Source of the DNA: Closterium sp. Naga37s-1
Taxonomy: Eukaryota > Streptophyta > Zygnematophyceae > Desmidiales > Closteriaceae
Length of the DNA stretch: 64,000 nt
Assembly (NCBI GenBank): GCA_947471745.1
Contig: CANJKZ010000431.1
Coordinates: 981,001 to 1,045,000, forward strand
Direction of reading: 5' to 3'
The notes under the pieces are model-generated. The model had not been told where the DNA came from and did not search any database. It worked only from the letters and a program-made list of their open reading frames with translations. The position numbers were made by a program, and so were the translations under genes. Shown in pieces: positions 12,552-24,798 of the stretch (its first letter is position 1; the number at the start of each line of letters is the position of its first letter).

Positions 12552-15500
12552 TGTTAGATAGTGGCGAGATTGACGAGAGAATGATTTACTAGGAAGGGGT
12601 GAAGGGTACAAGTACAATGTCGAGAGAAATTGTATACCCCCTAAGGCTAAACCCACTATAGCCTAGACAACTGTAAACACATAAACACATATGATTGACA
12701 CACCCCCATAGGCGAAGTGGGGGATAGCCAGAGCAAGCAATGGTCACAAGACCAGTCAAGAGAAGAAGTAAAGCAAAGCAAGCTCAAGGTGGATCACAAA
12801 GTCACCACACAGTCCGAGCACAAGCAAAGGGCCACAAGGCCAGTTCACATGCAGAGTTATATAAAGAGAACAAACAATACAGTGATCATACCCTAGCAAG
12901 TGCAAGCATGCAGGTATATATATAGATCACAGTACAGGCAGAGTCAGGCAGTAAGTAAGTGAGGCAAAGTAGGCACAAGGCCTAACACAGTAACAAAGCG
13001 ATGATGATCACCAGGCGGAAGTGCCTCGGTGAGGACATCAGCAGTGTTGGCCCGAGCGGCCACGTACGCAAGACGAAGCTGACCACGCTACTGCAACTCT
13101 CGAGCAAGGAAGTATCGCAAAGCGATGTGCTTCGTTTTGTGCTCCAGTCTGTGCTCCTGACACAAGGATATCATGGCCTTGTTGTCTACGTACAGGACTG
13201 GAGGCGAACGAGGCTGCTCTCCCAAGTCGGTCAGCAAGTAGGTGAGCCAGCGTAGCTCCTGAGCAGCCATGGCTCCGGCGTAGATCTCAGCCTTACAGCT
13301 GGAGCTGAGAACTGAAGACGAGCGGGTAGACTGCCAAGAAACCGAGCCGGACCCAAGGCTGAAGGTGTAACCCTGCGACGACCGCTGCGTAGCTGAATCG
13401 TCAACCCAGGAAGCGTCTGCGTGACCAGTGAGGACAACTGGACCCCGTCCTCCAAGCACAAGCCCCATGCCCGACGTACTGCACAGGTAACGCAGTACCC
13501 TCTTCGCAGCATCCCAGTGCACCTTTCTGTGCCTACCGGGAGCCACGTAGCGAGCCAGAAGGCTGAGAGGGTACGCGAGGTCAGGTCGTATGCAAGTCAT
13601 CAGGTACATGAGGCAACCCACAAGCTCTGGGTACGGACCACTTGGCTCTACGGACTCGTCCGAAGGTGGAGCTGAGAGCGAGTGGCTGGTAGACAGAGGA
13701 GTGAGCTGTGGCGAGGAGTACTGGAAGCCGAAGCGCTGAAGGACCTGGTGCACCATGTGTGACTGAGTCAGTGTGATGGTGCGCCGTGCTGTGTCCCGGG
13801 TGATCTGCAGGCCAAGATAGCTGCGCACTTCACCCAGGTCAGTGTAGGTATGTCTCTTCTGCAGCTCGGACTTCACTAGGGTCATTGCCTCAGTGTCAGC
13901 CGTGGCAAAGACGAGGTCATCGACGTACACTAGGACGTAGAAGGGCGGAAGCGAGGTGTCGGTGCGTAGAAACAGCGACGGGTCTGCTGTAGAAGGAACA
14001 AACCCAAGAGCCGCAAGTGTAGTCCTGAGTGTGTCGTGCCACTCGCGAGGCGCCTGGCGAAGACCGTAGACTGGCCGGCGGAGGCTCCACTGGGTACCTG
14101 TAGGAAACGACCCAGTGAAACCAGGTGGTCGGCGCAGCCAGATCTCCTCGTGCAGGCCGCCCTGCAGGAAGGCGGTACTGAAGTCCAGGGAGTGTAACTC
14201 GTAGTCACGCTGAGCAGCTACGTGCAGCAACACCCAAAGAGTAGTCATCTTCGGGGGGAGAAGGTCCGGAAGTAGTCAACTCCCTGTCGCTGACTGAAAC
14301 CTTGAGCAACGTAGCGCGCCTTGAAGGCAGGCGGAGAACCCGGCGGCCGCTTCACCCTGAAGATCCACATGCCATCGACAATGTTCACCCCAGGTGGGGG
14401 AACCTCGTCGACGTAAGTGCCTTTGGACTTCCAGGATGCCATCTCGGCATCCATAGCTGCCTGCCAAGTAGAGCAGAGGCGTAGTCGAGACGGCAGGCAG
14501 CGGCAAAGTCAAGTAGCTCAGCAACGAGAGCAGAAGCAGCAGCAGACTCAAAGGACGGGTCAGTGACAGCATTGGCAAGGAGACGAGCAACAGTGGGACT
14601 GGCAGCACGCGCTCGGTCAGACTCAGGGTCAGGGACCTCAGGAAGAGAGGACTCAGGAGGAGCAGGCAGAGGAACACGCAGTGGAACAGAGGAAGGACGG
14701 AGTGCCATGACGTGCGTGCCTGGGACAGGAGGAGGACGCAAACAAGGAGCGCGACGAGCAGTGCGAACAGGCGAGACAGGACGAGACGCAGGCTCACCAC
14801 ACTCTGTAAGACCTCCAGACTGCTCAGTGTAAGGAGAGGGAACAGGCAGTGGGGAGGCTGGCTGTAACGGCGGCTGCTACTGGTCAGGCAGTGGACACAA
14901 GAAGGGAGGAGGAAGACCAGTAGAAGACGGGACACCAAGAACCTGCTGAAGCAGGGGAACGAAGTACGGGCGTGGCCGCACAGTGCCTCCAGCACCTCCA
15001 GCTCCAGGGTCAACAGCTCCAGCTCCTGCAGCTCCAGCACCTCCTGCGCCAGGGCCTCCAACTCCAGCTACACCAGCTTCAGCGCCTCCGGCGCCAGCTA
15101 CTCCAGGCTCCGTAGGGTCTCCAGCTCCAGTAGTAACAGCAGCACCTCCAGCTCCAGCGTCTCCAGGCTCGCCAGCCCTAGGAGCTCCACTCCGACGGTG
15201 TGGGCGCTGAACCAGCCACTCACGCAGCTGCTGCGAGGACAGTCGCGGTGAAGCACCAGCAGGACCTCCAGACGAAGCAGCACCAAGAGGCTCAGCACCC
15301 CCAGACTCCGCACCCTCCGACTCAGCACCCCCAGGCTCCGCACCCTCCAACTCAGCACCCCCAGGCTCAACACCCTCAGGCTCAGCACCCCCAGACCCAG
15401 CACCCTCAGACCCCGCACCCCCCGGCTCCGCACCCCCAGACGCAGCACCCCCAGACGCAGCACCTGGAGCAGCACCTGAGACGACAGCTACCTGAACAGG

Positions 15501-18500
15501 CGCAGTACCAGGGAGAGGGTCTACCTGAGACACTCCCGAGGGAGCAGGACCCTGGGGCGGAAGGGGGTCTACCGGAGGTGGACCGGGAGCAAGGAAGAGC
15601 GGCGGGGGCAGGGAAGGGGCAGAGCGGTATGGGAAGAGACGGTAGAAGGGAACCGACTCGTCGAACGTGACGTCCTGAGAAGGGAGGACACGGCGCGAGG
15701 TGGGGTGGTAAAACTGCCAGCCAGGCGCGTCAGGGACAAAGCCAAGGATGACGCAGGGAATGGCGCGGGCGGAGAGCTTGTCCGCGGACATATCGCGAAC
15801 AAAGGCACGAGAACCCCAGACCCGGAACACCGACGCATCGCCAACCTTCCTCGTCCAACGCAGTGTGGCCGAGGTCTCCGGCAAGGAGACACGGGGCCAA
15901 AGGTTGAGCTGATGCGCAGCGTACCGGACCGCAAACGGCCACAGAAAATGGGGAGCGGCCGCATGGATCATGGAGGTACGAGCGACCTCCATGACTAAGC
16001 CAATGCGGCGCTCAGCAATCCCATTTTGCTGAGGGGAGTCCGGAAGCGTGAACGACTGGCGAATGCCCTCCCCACGACAAAAGTCCCGCAAGAGGTCGGA
16101 GGAGAACTCACCACCTCTGTCAGAGTGCAGACGCAGGACAGGAAGGTCCTGGCCGAACCGCTCGCGCAGCTGGAGACAGACTGTGCGGATCCAAGGGATC
16201 AAGACAGCAGAGACCTCACCCTTGCTGCGCAAGGGGAAGACTGTGGTGTACCACGTGTAGTCGTCAACTACCAGCAGAAAGTAGCGCTCGCGGCCCTGTC
16301 CACTGACGCGGGTTGGGCCCCACACGTCCATGTGGAGGGTCTGCAGGGAGCAGTCGTCGGGGGAAACGAGGAGGAGTGAGGAGTGGCGCGCTGCCGCCCC
16401 TCGACGCAAGGAAGACAGGGCGGGGCAGGTGAGGGCGGCAGGGAAGGCAGAGACCTGGGGAGACCAGAGACAAGGAGATGGGAGTGCATGCCACAAAGGC
16501 GTGGCAGGGAGGGGTGACCCAGGTGGTGGTGCCAAAGAAGAGTCTGGTGCGACAGGAGGCGACACGAGCAAGAGGCGGCTACCTGACCTGACGCGGACAC
16601 CTGAGCAGACGCAGCGACCTGAGGAGGCTCGGTAGCCAGTGTGTACAGACTCGACCCTGGCCGACGAGTGAACGTAGCCAAGTGACGCCCCGTCCGTGTG
16701 CACGTGCAGATCGACACACGCTGACCCCCAGGAGTGGTGGTAGTGACCATCGCATCCTGAAGGGCAGCGGTACTCACCAAGTTCGTAGAGAACGAGGGGA
16801 GGTGAAGACCTGACAGTGAGCCGGACGGAACCGCCGGACACGGGAGGACAGTGGAGGAACTGGCAACGACCGGGCCCCCAGAGGGGTCAGCCAGTCTGAC
16901 CGGAACAGGTGCAGGAAGAGGAGTGAGAGTGGTGCTGTCACGAAAGAAACAGCGCGAGGCGCCGGAGTCCAGCGTGAAGGTGTGCAGGGCCTCAGCAGGC
17001 GCAGTACCAGGGAGAGTACCAGACGCACTAGCACCTAGAGCAGCAGCCGCTATACCTGGGTCAGGCGGCACACACCAGTAACAGTCACCCTCAGCACTAA
17101 AAGACAAAGCATACATGGCAGAGATAATAACATCAAAGTCTAGGTCAAAGATAGCAACTCCCGACCTAAGCAACTCCGCCCAGCGAGGGCGCCCGACGTC
17201 ATCATCAAACTCAGTGCGCCAGGCGTCTTCAAGGCGGGCAAAGCAGTGGCGCTCAGTGTGAAACCGCCCGCATGTCCGGCCCGCACGGGCACCCGTGCGA
17301 ATGACATACGGGCAGGTCTCACTACCCTCACCCGCCCCACGCTGAACCAACCACTCACGGAGCTGCTGGGGCTTCTGGGTCTCGCTCCGACGCTGCTGCT
17401 GCTGGCCCCGACCACCACCAGGGCCTCCACGCTGGGGTCCAGACCGACCACCACTGGTCCCACCACCTCCACTGCCGCCACTCCCTCCGCTGGCTCCACC
17501 GCCGCCACCAGAGCCTCCACCGCCGCCACAGGTCCCACCGCCGCCACCACCTCCACCGCCTCCGCCTCCTCTACCGCTGCCTCCACTACCACTCCCACTG
17601 CCACCTCCACCACCACCGCTGCCTCCTCCACTACCCCGGCCACCCTTGCCCTTGCTGTTGCGGCACTTCGTACTAGTCGAAGCAGCACCGACGTCCTCAG
17701 GAACAGAGACGTCTGCAGCAGCAGCAGAGGCGAAGGAGGAGGAAAGGGGGGAGGGGGAGCACCCCTCAAAGAAGGGTGAGCGCGGAGTGCCACGAGCAGC
17801 ACCTACAGCAACTGCACTAGTCTCAGCTGCGAGGAGATGCTGCTCGAGGAGGTCAACAGTGAGGGAAGTGGGGTCGAGGGTGAGGAAGTGGTCCCTGACA
17901 GAGCGAAGGGAGTCAGGGAGGCGAATGACTATGAAGTAGAGGGTGATGAACATGGGGGGCTGGTTCATGAGATGGAACTCAGCAGGGGCGGCAGCGCGGT
18001 AGCGAGCGTCGCTAGTGCGCAGGTGGGTAACCAGGTCCGCTACTGTGGCAAAATTCGACAGCTCAGGGAACAGATAGGGCAGTAGCAGCCTGCCAATAGC
18101 AGCAGTGGCAGGGGAGGAGTAGCGAGCAACAACAGCGTCGTACAAGGTCTGTGCTGTCCTGTGCTCGCCAAAGTGAGCACATTCGGTTGCGGGCAGGTGG
18201 TTGCGAATGGCCAAGCGTGCAGTAGCGTCACGAGACAGCCACTGGGAACGAGTCGAAACGTCAGCTGTGGCGGGAGGGGCTGGAGCGGCACCGGACACGT
18301 GGTCAAACAGTGAGACACTGTTCCGACTATCGCTCAGTAGGTACAGTTGCAGATCGTCGTGCCACGTGTCAAATGCTACAGGTCTGCCCTCCGGGTTGAA
18401 CGGGAGAACTCGAAGTGACGCCATAGTGGCACAGGACTGAGGAGCAGCAGTAGCAGGGGCTAAGGAGCGGATCCGAGGGGCCTAGGGGCCGAGGGGCCAA

Positions 18501-20026
18501 ACAAGAGGGCCGAGGGGCCGAGGAGCCTAGGGGGGGGGGGGGCGAGAGGCCTAGGGGGGGGCCGAGGGGCCAAACAAGAGGGCCGAGTGGTGGGGGCCGA
18601 GGGGCCAAACAAGGGGCCAGGGGGGCCTAGGGGGCCGAGGGGCCTAGGGGGCCGAGGGGCCAAACAAGGGGCCGGGGGGGGCCTAGGGGGCCGAGGGGCC
18701 AAACACACGGGGCCTAGGGGCGGGGCCGAGGGGCCAAACAAGGGGCCGGGCGCAGGGCTCTGAGGTGGGGCCGAGGGGCCTAGGGGCCGCGGGGCCAAAC
18801 AAGGGACCGGGGGGCCTAGGGGGGGCTGAGGGTCCAATCACACGGGGCCGAGGGGCGGGGCCGAGGGGCCAAACAGGGGGCCGGGCGCAGGGCTCTGAGG
18901 TGGGGCCGAGGGGCGGGGCCGAGGGGCCAATCAGGGGGCCGGGCGCAGGGCTCTGAGGAGGGGCCGAGGGGTCTAGGGGCCGCGGGGCCAAACAAGGGGC
19001 CGGGGGGCCTAGGGGGGGCCGAGGGGCCAATCACACGGGGCCGAGGGGCGGGGCCGAGGGGCCAAACAGGGGTCCGGGCGCAGGGCTCTGAGGTGGGGCC
19101 GAGGGGCCTAGGGGCCGCGGGGCCAAACAAGGGGCCGGGGGGCCAATCACACGGAGTCGAGGGGCGGGGCCGAGGGGCCAAACAGGGGGCCGGGCGCAGG
19201 GCTCTGAGGTGGGGCCGAGGGGCCTAGGGGCCGCGGGGCCAAACAAGGGGCCGGGGGGCCTAGGGGGGGCCGAGGGGCCAATCACACGGGGCCGAGGGGC
19301 CAAACAAGGGGCCGGGCGTGGGTGTTGTCGGGCCGGGGCTAGGTACGGGGCCGGGCGCTGGGCGAGGGACTGGGCCGGGCGCGGGCGTTAGGTACGGGGC
19401 CGGGCGCTGGGCTAGGAAAGGGGCGGGGTCGCGGGCTAGGTACGGGCTGGTCGCGGGCGTCGACGGGGCGCGGGCTAGGTACGGGGCCGGGCGCGGGTGT
19501 CGACGGGGCGATCGCGAGCTAGGTACGGGGCCGGGTCGCGGGCTAGGTACGGGCCGGTCGCGGGCGTCGACGGGGCGCGGGCTAGGTACGGGGCCGGGCG
19601 CGGGTGTCGACGGGGCGATCACGGGCTGGGGGCACGGGCTTGAGACAGGGCCGAGCGCGGGCTCGGTACGGGCCTATCGCGGGCTAGGTACGGGCCAGGC
19701 GCAAGCAGGAGACTAGGCCGGGCGCAGGCTAGGTACGGGCCTATCGCGGGGCGCGGGGCTAGGAACGACGTAGTAGGTGGTGGAGATTGACGAGAGAATG
19801 ATTTACTAGGAAGGGGTGAAGGGTACAAGTACAATGTCGAGAGAAATTGTATACCCCCTAAGGCTAAACCCACTATAGCCTAGACAACTGTAAACACATA
19901 AACACATATGTTTGACAGACCCCCATAGGCGAAGTGGGGGATAGCCAGAGCAAGCAATGGTTACAAGACCAGTCAAGAGAAGAAGTAAAGCAAAACAAGC
20001 AATGGTCACAACACATATGTTTGACA
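12552..20026 (-). mobile_element. C5: copia-type element inserted in C4, GCGCG duplication
   Basis: C5 splits C4 between integrase and GAG-pre-integrase. Target duplication GCGCG lies at 12,547-12,551 and 20,027-20,031. The 3' LTR is 12,552-12,700 (149 bp) and the matching 5' LTR copy is about 19,771-19,917. An extra stretch of element sequence lies between that copy and the outer end. The aligned LTR cores differ at about 1 of 135 positions, so it is young. Parts from right to left: G-rich tandem-repeat leader (18.47-19.76 kb), gag from 18,424 (MASLRVLPFNPEGRPVAFDT), Gly-rich region (17.3-17.65 kb), protease LDSGAS (about 17.0 kb), GAG-pre-integrase, integrase with HSDRGGEF and PQQNGIAE (15.7-16.3 kb), linker, reverse transcriptase YVDDLVFA (13.5-14.4 kb) and RNase H (13.05-13.35 kb). 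It has a few breaks but is otherwise nearly complete in domain content. Confidence 0.9.
18466..19760. repeat. G-rich tandem-repeat leader of C5
   Basis: The 5' leader of C5 is built from tandem G-rich blocks. On the plus strand, 18.47-19.31 kb is dominated by GGGGCCGAGGGGCCAAACA and related units. A higher-order repeat of roughly 150 bp contains CGGGCGCAGGGCTCTGAGG. From 19.32 to 19.76 kb the unit changes to GGGCTAGGTACGGGGCCGGG and GTCGACGGGGCG. Runs of four or more G are frequent, so quadruplex formation is plausible on the plus strand. No coding function is claimed. Confidence 0.85.
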
Positions 20027-20666
20027 GCGCGCTGCCGCCCCTCGACACAAGGAACGCAGGTAGGGGCAGGCCCCGGAGGAAGGGGAGGGAGGGACCGGGG
20101 GAGACCCGAGACAAGGGTACGGGAGGCCATACCTCGAAGACGAGGCAGGGAGGGGTGACCAAGGCGGTGGTGCCAAAGGAGAGTCTCGTGCGACAGAGGA
20201 CGACACGAGCAGGGGGCAGACGCCGGACTAGACCTGGACGCGGCAGCAAACACCTGACTAGACGCGGCTACCTGACCAGACGCAGTAACCGGAGGAGACA
20301 CAGTAGTCAGTGTGTACAGACTCGACCCAGGCCGATGGGTGAACGTGGCCAGGTGGCGGCCCGTCCGAGAGCAAGTGCAGTGGGTCACACGCTGACCTCC
20401 AGGGGTGAACTGGTCAACCCACGCGTCCTGAAGGTCAGCTCCACTCACCAGGTTCGTAGAGAACGAGGGGAGGTGGAGTTCCGACAGCAAGCCCGACGGG
20501 GCCGCAGGACACGGTAGAACTGTGGAAGAGTGCGCAAGGACTGGGCCCCCAGAGGGGTCAGCCAGGGAGACTGCGACAGGCCGACTGAGCGGCATGAGTG
20601 TGGTGTTGTCGCGAAAGAAGGAGCGCGAAGCACCAGAGTCAAGTGTGAAAGTGTGCAAGGCCTCAG

Positions 20667-22175
20667 TGTTAGAAACAGCAGTTGAAAGTTAGAAACAAGA
20701 AAGAGGAGGTTCACTAGCAGGCAGTTGAGTACATATAGGAAACCCTAAATTGGGCTGTACTCACTATTGAGTACCCCACTGCAGGCTAGACAAATGTAAC
20801 ATTCTGACACACCCCCATAGCCAAAGTGGGGTGTAATCAGCACAACAAGCAAAGCAAAACAAGCTCAGGGTGGATCACGACGTCACCACACATTCTGAGC
20901 ACAAGTACAAGAAGCAGCAGTTTATAGTTCACAAATATAAGCAAAGCTAGAGGCAGTCACAGGCGGTAAGTGAGGAGGAGGAGGGACTGTGAGAGGAGTG
21001 GAGATAGGAGACGACGGGTGAAGCTACAGAAACACGGGCAACAGGAGCGGCGCGCACTGTGGCTACCGGAGATTGTAGCCTCCGGACTACTGGAGTAACT
21101 GGCTCTGCGGCTAACTCTGAGCGGCAGGAGCAACGGACCCACAGGCAACTGGCGCAGCAGGCTCGCTGGGCTACCGGAGATTGTAGCCTCCGGACTATTG
21201 GCGCTGCTGACGACACAACGGCTACCTCCCTTCAACCTCCCCCACTGCCGCACCCCCCTTTCACACACCCCCTGCTGCACCTCTAGCACTACTCACACTC
21301 CACCCCCTAGTACCACTCCGTCGGCTCCCACATACCCACCCCCCTCAGCGGCAGCTGCAGCAGTGGGAGACGGAGGAGGAGGAGGAGCAGGGGAGGCCGC
21401 ACACATCCTTCACCCCCGTACTCGCCACCCCCAAACCCCAACACAGGGCAGGGCCGCAGCAGGGGCGGCAGCAGGGTAGGGCCGAAACTGGGGCGGCAAA
21501 AGGGCAGGGCCGCGACGAAGACGGGGGTAGGGCCGCGACTGAGCAGGGCTGGGCAGGGCAGGGCCGGGACAGGGCCGGGGCAGGACGGCAGGGCCGGGCA
21601 GGGCCGCGATGAAGTCGGGAGGGCCGACGCGTGGCCCCCCTTCTGTCGCCCCTCATGTCGCCCGTCGCGGCGCCCTGGGGGGCCGCGCGGGGGGGGGGGG
21701 GGGGGGGGGGGTGCGCGGGCCCCCGGTGCGCCGCGACAGGCGACGAAACCGCCGCACGCCTTGGGGCGCACGACGGGCAGGGAACCGTCGCGCGCCACGA
21801 GGCGCACGACGGGCAGGCAGGGCGTCGCATGCTCTGCAGGGCGGCGCGACAGGCAGAAAACCGCCGCGCGCCACTAGCGCGCGACGGGAAGAAAAAATGC
21901 CGCGCGCGACGAGCGCGCGGCAGGCAGGAAACAGCGCGCGCCCGAGGCGCGCGATAGGCAGGACAGCAGCGGAAGATGACTGTGGGCCCATGCACAGGAT
22001 CGACCCAGAAGGGTCGACCTGCTCTGATAGCATGTTAGAAACAGCAGTTGAAAGTTAGAAACAAGAAAGAGGAGGTTCACTAGCAGGCAGTTGAGTACAT
22101 ATAGGAAACCCTAAATTGGGTTGTACTCACTATTGAGTACCCCACTGCAGGCTAGACAAATGTAACATTCTGAAA
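20667..22175 (-). mobile_element. T1: short non-autonomous LTR element in C4, CTCAG duplication
   Basis: This 1,509-bp element has 143-bp LTRs at 20,667-20,809 and 22,033-22,175 (2 differences). Target duplication CTCAG lies at 20,662-20,666 and 22,176-22,180. The primer-binding site (minus strand, next to 22,033) reads TGCTATCAGAGCAGG. The interior has no gag or pol domain. It consists of a GC-rich CGCGCG/GGCGGTT-type block (21.5-21.95 kb) and a CTCCGGACTA-containing block near the 3' end. It shares LTR type, primer site, interior and 3' end with T2 and T3. This is TRIM/SMART-like architecture, larger than classic TRIMs. It looks structurally whole and young. Confidence 0.9.
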
Positions 22176-24798
22176 CTCAGTAGGTGCAGTACCAGAGAGA
22201 GCAGACTCACCAGCACCTGGAGCAGCAGACTCACCAGTACCTGGAGCAGCAGACTCACTAGCACCTAGAGCAGCAGCCTCAATGCCCGGGTCAGGGGGAA
22301 CACACAGGTAACAGTCACCCTCAGCACTATCAGTCACAGCATACATGGCAGCAAGGATAGCATCGAAATCAAGATCAAAGATAGCAACATTCTGCCTAAG
22401 CAGATCACCCCAGCGAGGGAGCTTAACAGCGTCAGGAAACTGGGCGCGCCAGGCGTCAGTCAGGCGACCGAAGCAGCGCTGCGCAGTGTGTGGCAGCCCG
22501 CACGTCTCCCCACGGCGCCCGCCGGTGCGAAGAACGTAAGTGCAGGGACCAACACCCCCAGACCTCCCACGCCCAGCATACCACTCACAAAGCTGCTGGG
22601 CAGACGGGGTCTCACGGGAACGCGGCTGCTGCTGGCGCTGGCTACCACCAAAGCCTCCACGCTGCGTGGCTCCACCTCGACCAGCACCACCGCCGCCGCC
22701 ACCTCCACCACCGCTGCCGCTGCCTCCACCGCCGCTGCCGCTACCTCCACCACCCCCACCGCCGCCACCGAAGCCCCCGCTCCCGCCACCACCCCCACCT
22801 CCACCGCCACCCCCTCCGCCTCCTCCACCGCCTCGACCGCCGCCCCCACCGTCCCCTCCACCACCCTTGCCCCCCTTGCCCTTGCTGTTGCGGCGCCTCC
22901 CACTAGGAGCAGACACAGCCCCGACCTCCTCAGTGCCAACGAGGTCGACAGCAGCAGCAGAAGCAACAGAGGGGAGAAGGGGGACAGGGGAACACCCCTC
23001 AAAGAAAGGGGCGCGAGGGTCGCCGCAAGAAGTAGCCACAGCTAAGATACTCTTCTCAGCTGCAGTGAGGCGCTCCTCTAGCAGGTCGACGGTGAGCTCG
23101 GTGGGGCAAAGGGAGAGAAAGTGGTCCCTGACTGAAGCAAGGGAGTCAGGGAGGCGGGTGACTAGGTAGTAAAGGGTGATGTACATGGGGGGGGGGGTTC
23201 TTGGCACAGAACTCAGTGGGAAGCGCAGCACGGTAGCGGGCGTCACTAGTGCGGAGGTGAGTAATGAGGTCAGCGACTGTGGCAAAGGCGGCAAGGTCAG
23301 GGAAAAGGTACGGCAGCATGTTTCGGCTAAGGGCAGCAGTGGCAGGGGAGGAGTAGCGCGCTACGACAGTGTCATACAATGACTGAGCAGTCTTGTACTG
23401 GCCAAAGTGCGCGCGCTCAGCAGACGGCAGGTGACAACGAACAGCAAGGCGAGCAACAGCGTCACAAGTGGTCCACTGCGAGCGAACCGTACTGTCAGCA
23501 GTGGCAGCAGGTGCAGTAGAGACACCGGACGTGTGATCGAAATGGGAGACCCCGTCCCTAGAGTCACACTAAAGAAAGAGCTGCAGGTCGTCAACCCACA
23601 CGTCAAAGTCAACCGCACGCCCCTCAACATCAAAGGTAAGAACAGTAGGGCTAGCCATAGCGGCAGTAGCAGCAGTAGCTGCAGTGGTAGCAGAAGGAGC
23701 AGTAGCAGCAGGAGCAGTGTAGGCAGGGCAGTGCGGTTCAGTAGGGCGGCGCGGCTCGGCAGGGCGGCGCGGCTCGGTAGGGCGGCGCGGCTCAGCTGGG
23801 CGGCGCGGCTCGGTAGGGCGGCGCGGCTCGGCTGGGCGGCGCAGCTCGGCTCCTGGCGACGCGGCGCGGCAGGGCGGCGAGGGTGCTTACCAGGGGCGGG
23901 TGCAGGGCAGGGCCGCAGCTGGCGGTTTAGGTCAGGGCCGCGACTGGGGCGGCAGCAGGGCAGGGCCGCGACGGGGCGGCTGCAGGGCAGGGCCGCAACG
24001 GGCGGAGAAGGCAGGGCCGCGACTGGGGCGGCAGCAGGGCAGGGCTGCGACAGGGCGGCTGCAGGGCAGGGCCGCGACGGGCGGCGAAGGCAGGGCCGCG
24101 ACGAGCGGCAACGGGCCAGCGACGGGCCGGCGACGGGCGGCAATGGGCCGGGAAGGGCCGGCGACGGGCCGGGACGGGCCGGGACGGGCCAGCGACGGGC
24201 GGCGAAAGGCAGGGCCGCGACAGGGTGGCTGCAGGGCAGGGCCGCAGTGGGCGGCGAAGGCAGGGCCGAGACGCGCGGCGACGGGCCAGCGACGGGCGGC
24301 GACGGGCCGGGACGGGCCGGCAACGGGCCGGGACGGGCCGGGACGGGCCAGCGACGGGCGGCGAAGGCAGGGCCGCGACGGGCCAGCGAAGGCAGGGCCG
24401 CGACGGGCCGTATTAGGGCATGGCGCGCGACGGCGCAGGTGAGGCAGGCGCGAGGCGCGCTTCGGGCAGGGCAGGAAAAAAAAATCGTGGTGGGCCCTAA
24501 AAAAAACGTTCCCACTTGGGAACCTGCTCAGATTACCATGTCAGAATAGTGAAGAAAGGAATGACTGAACTAGCAAGCAGGTGGGTACAAGTAGGAAACC
24601 TAAAAGTGTTGTACCCTATATGAACTACCCCACTACAGCCTAGACAGACTATAGCATATAAGTTTGACACTCTAGTGGGTTTAGCCTTAGGGGGTACACA
24701 AAAACTCTCGACATTGTTCTTGTACCCCCCCCCCCCCAACCTAATCGACATTCTTCTTCTCTCTACTCTAGTCACCTAGTCTAGAGTCGATTCTGACA

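Larger units (their letters stand above)
8368..24669 (-). mobile_element. C4: copia-type element inside C3 5' LTR; hosts C5 and T1
   Basis: This minus-strand copia element has its 5' LTR at 24,539-24,669 (131 bp, TGTCAGAATAG on the plus strand; minus-strand LTR starts TGTCAAAC and ends TTCTGACA), followed by a primer-binding site read as TGGTAATCTGAGCAGG. The 3' LTR is at 8,368-8,486 and its outer end is altered. The aligned LTR parts differ at 3 of about 119 positions. Parts from right to left: minisatellite leader (23.7-24.5 kb), gag and Gly-rich basic region (22.2-23.67 kb), protease with LDSGAS (about 20.6 kb), GAG-pre-integrase (20.05-20.25 kb), integrase (11.8-12.5 kb), linker (10.3-11.7 kb), reverse transcriptase with YVDDLVFA (9.4-10.2 kb), RNase H (8.7-9.1 kb) and 3' untranslated region. 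It is broken by a few changes plus the two insertions. Recent to middle-aged. Confidence 0.85.

Noticed and set aside
21307-22058. Several Arg/Ala/Pro-rich open frames inside T1, and matching ones in T2 and T3
   Set aside because: They come from GC-rich repeats, are not conserved in frame among the three copies, and show no gag or pol motif.
22152-23670. Independent Gly-rich RNA-binding protein gene
   Set aside because: It is the gag and Gly-rich region of C4, displaced from the rest of C4 by the T1 and C5 insertions. The CTCAG duplication joins the two sides.
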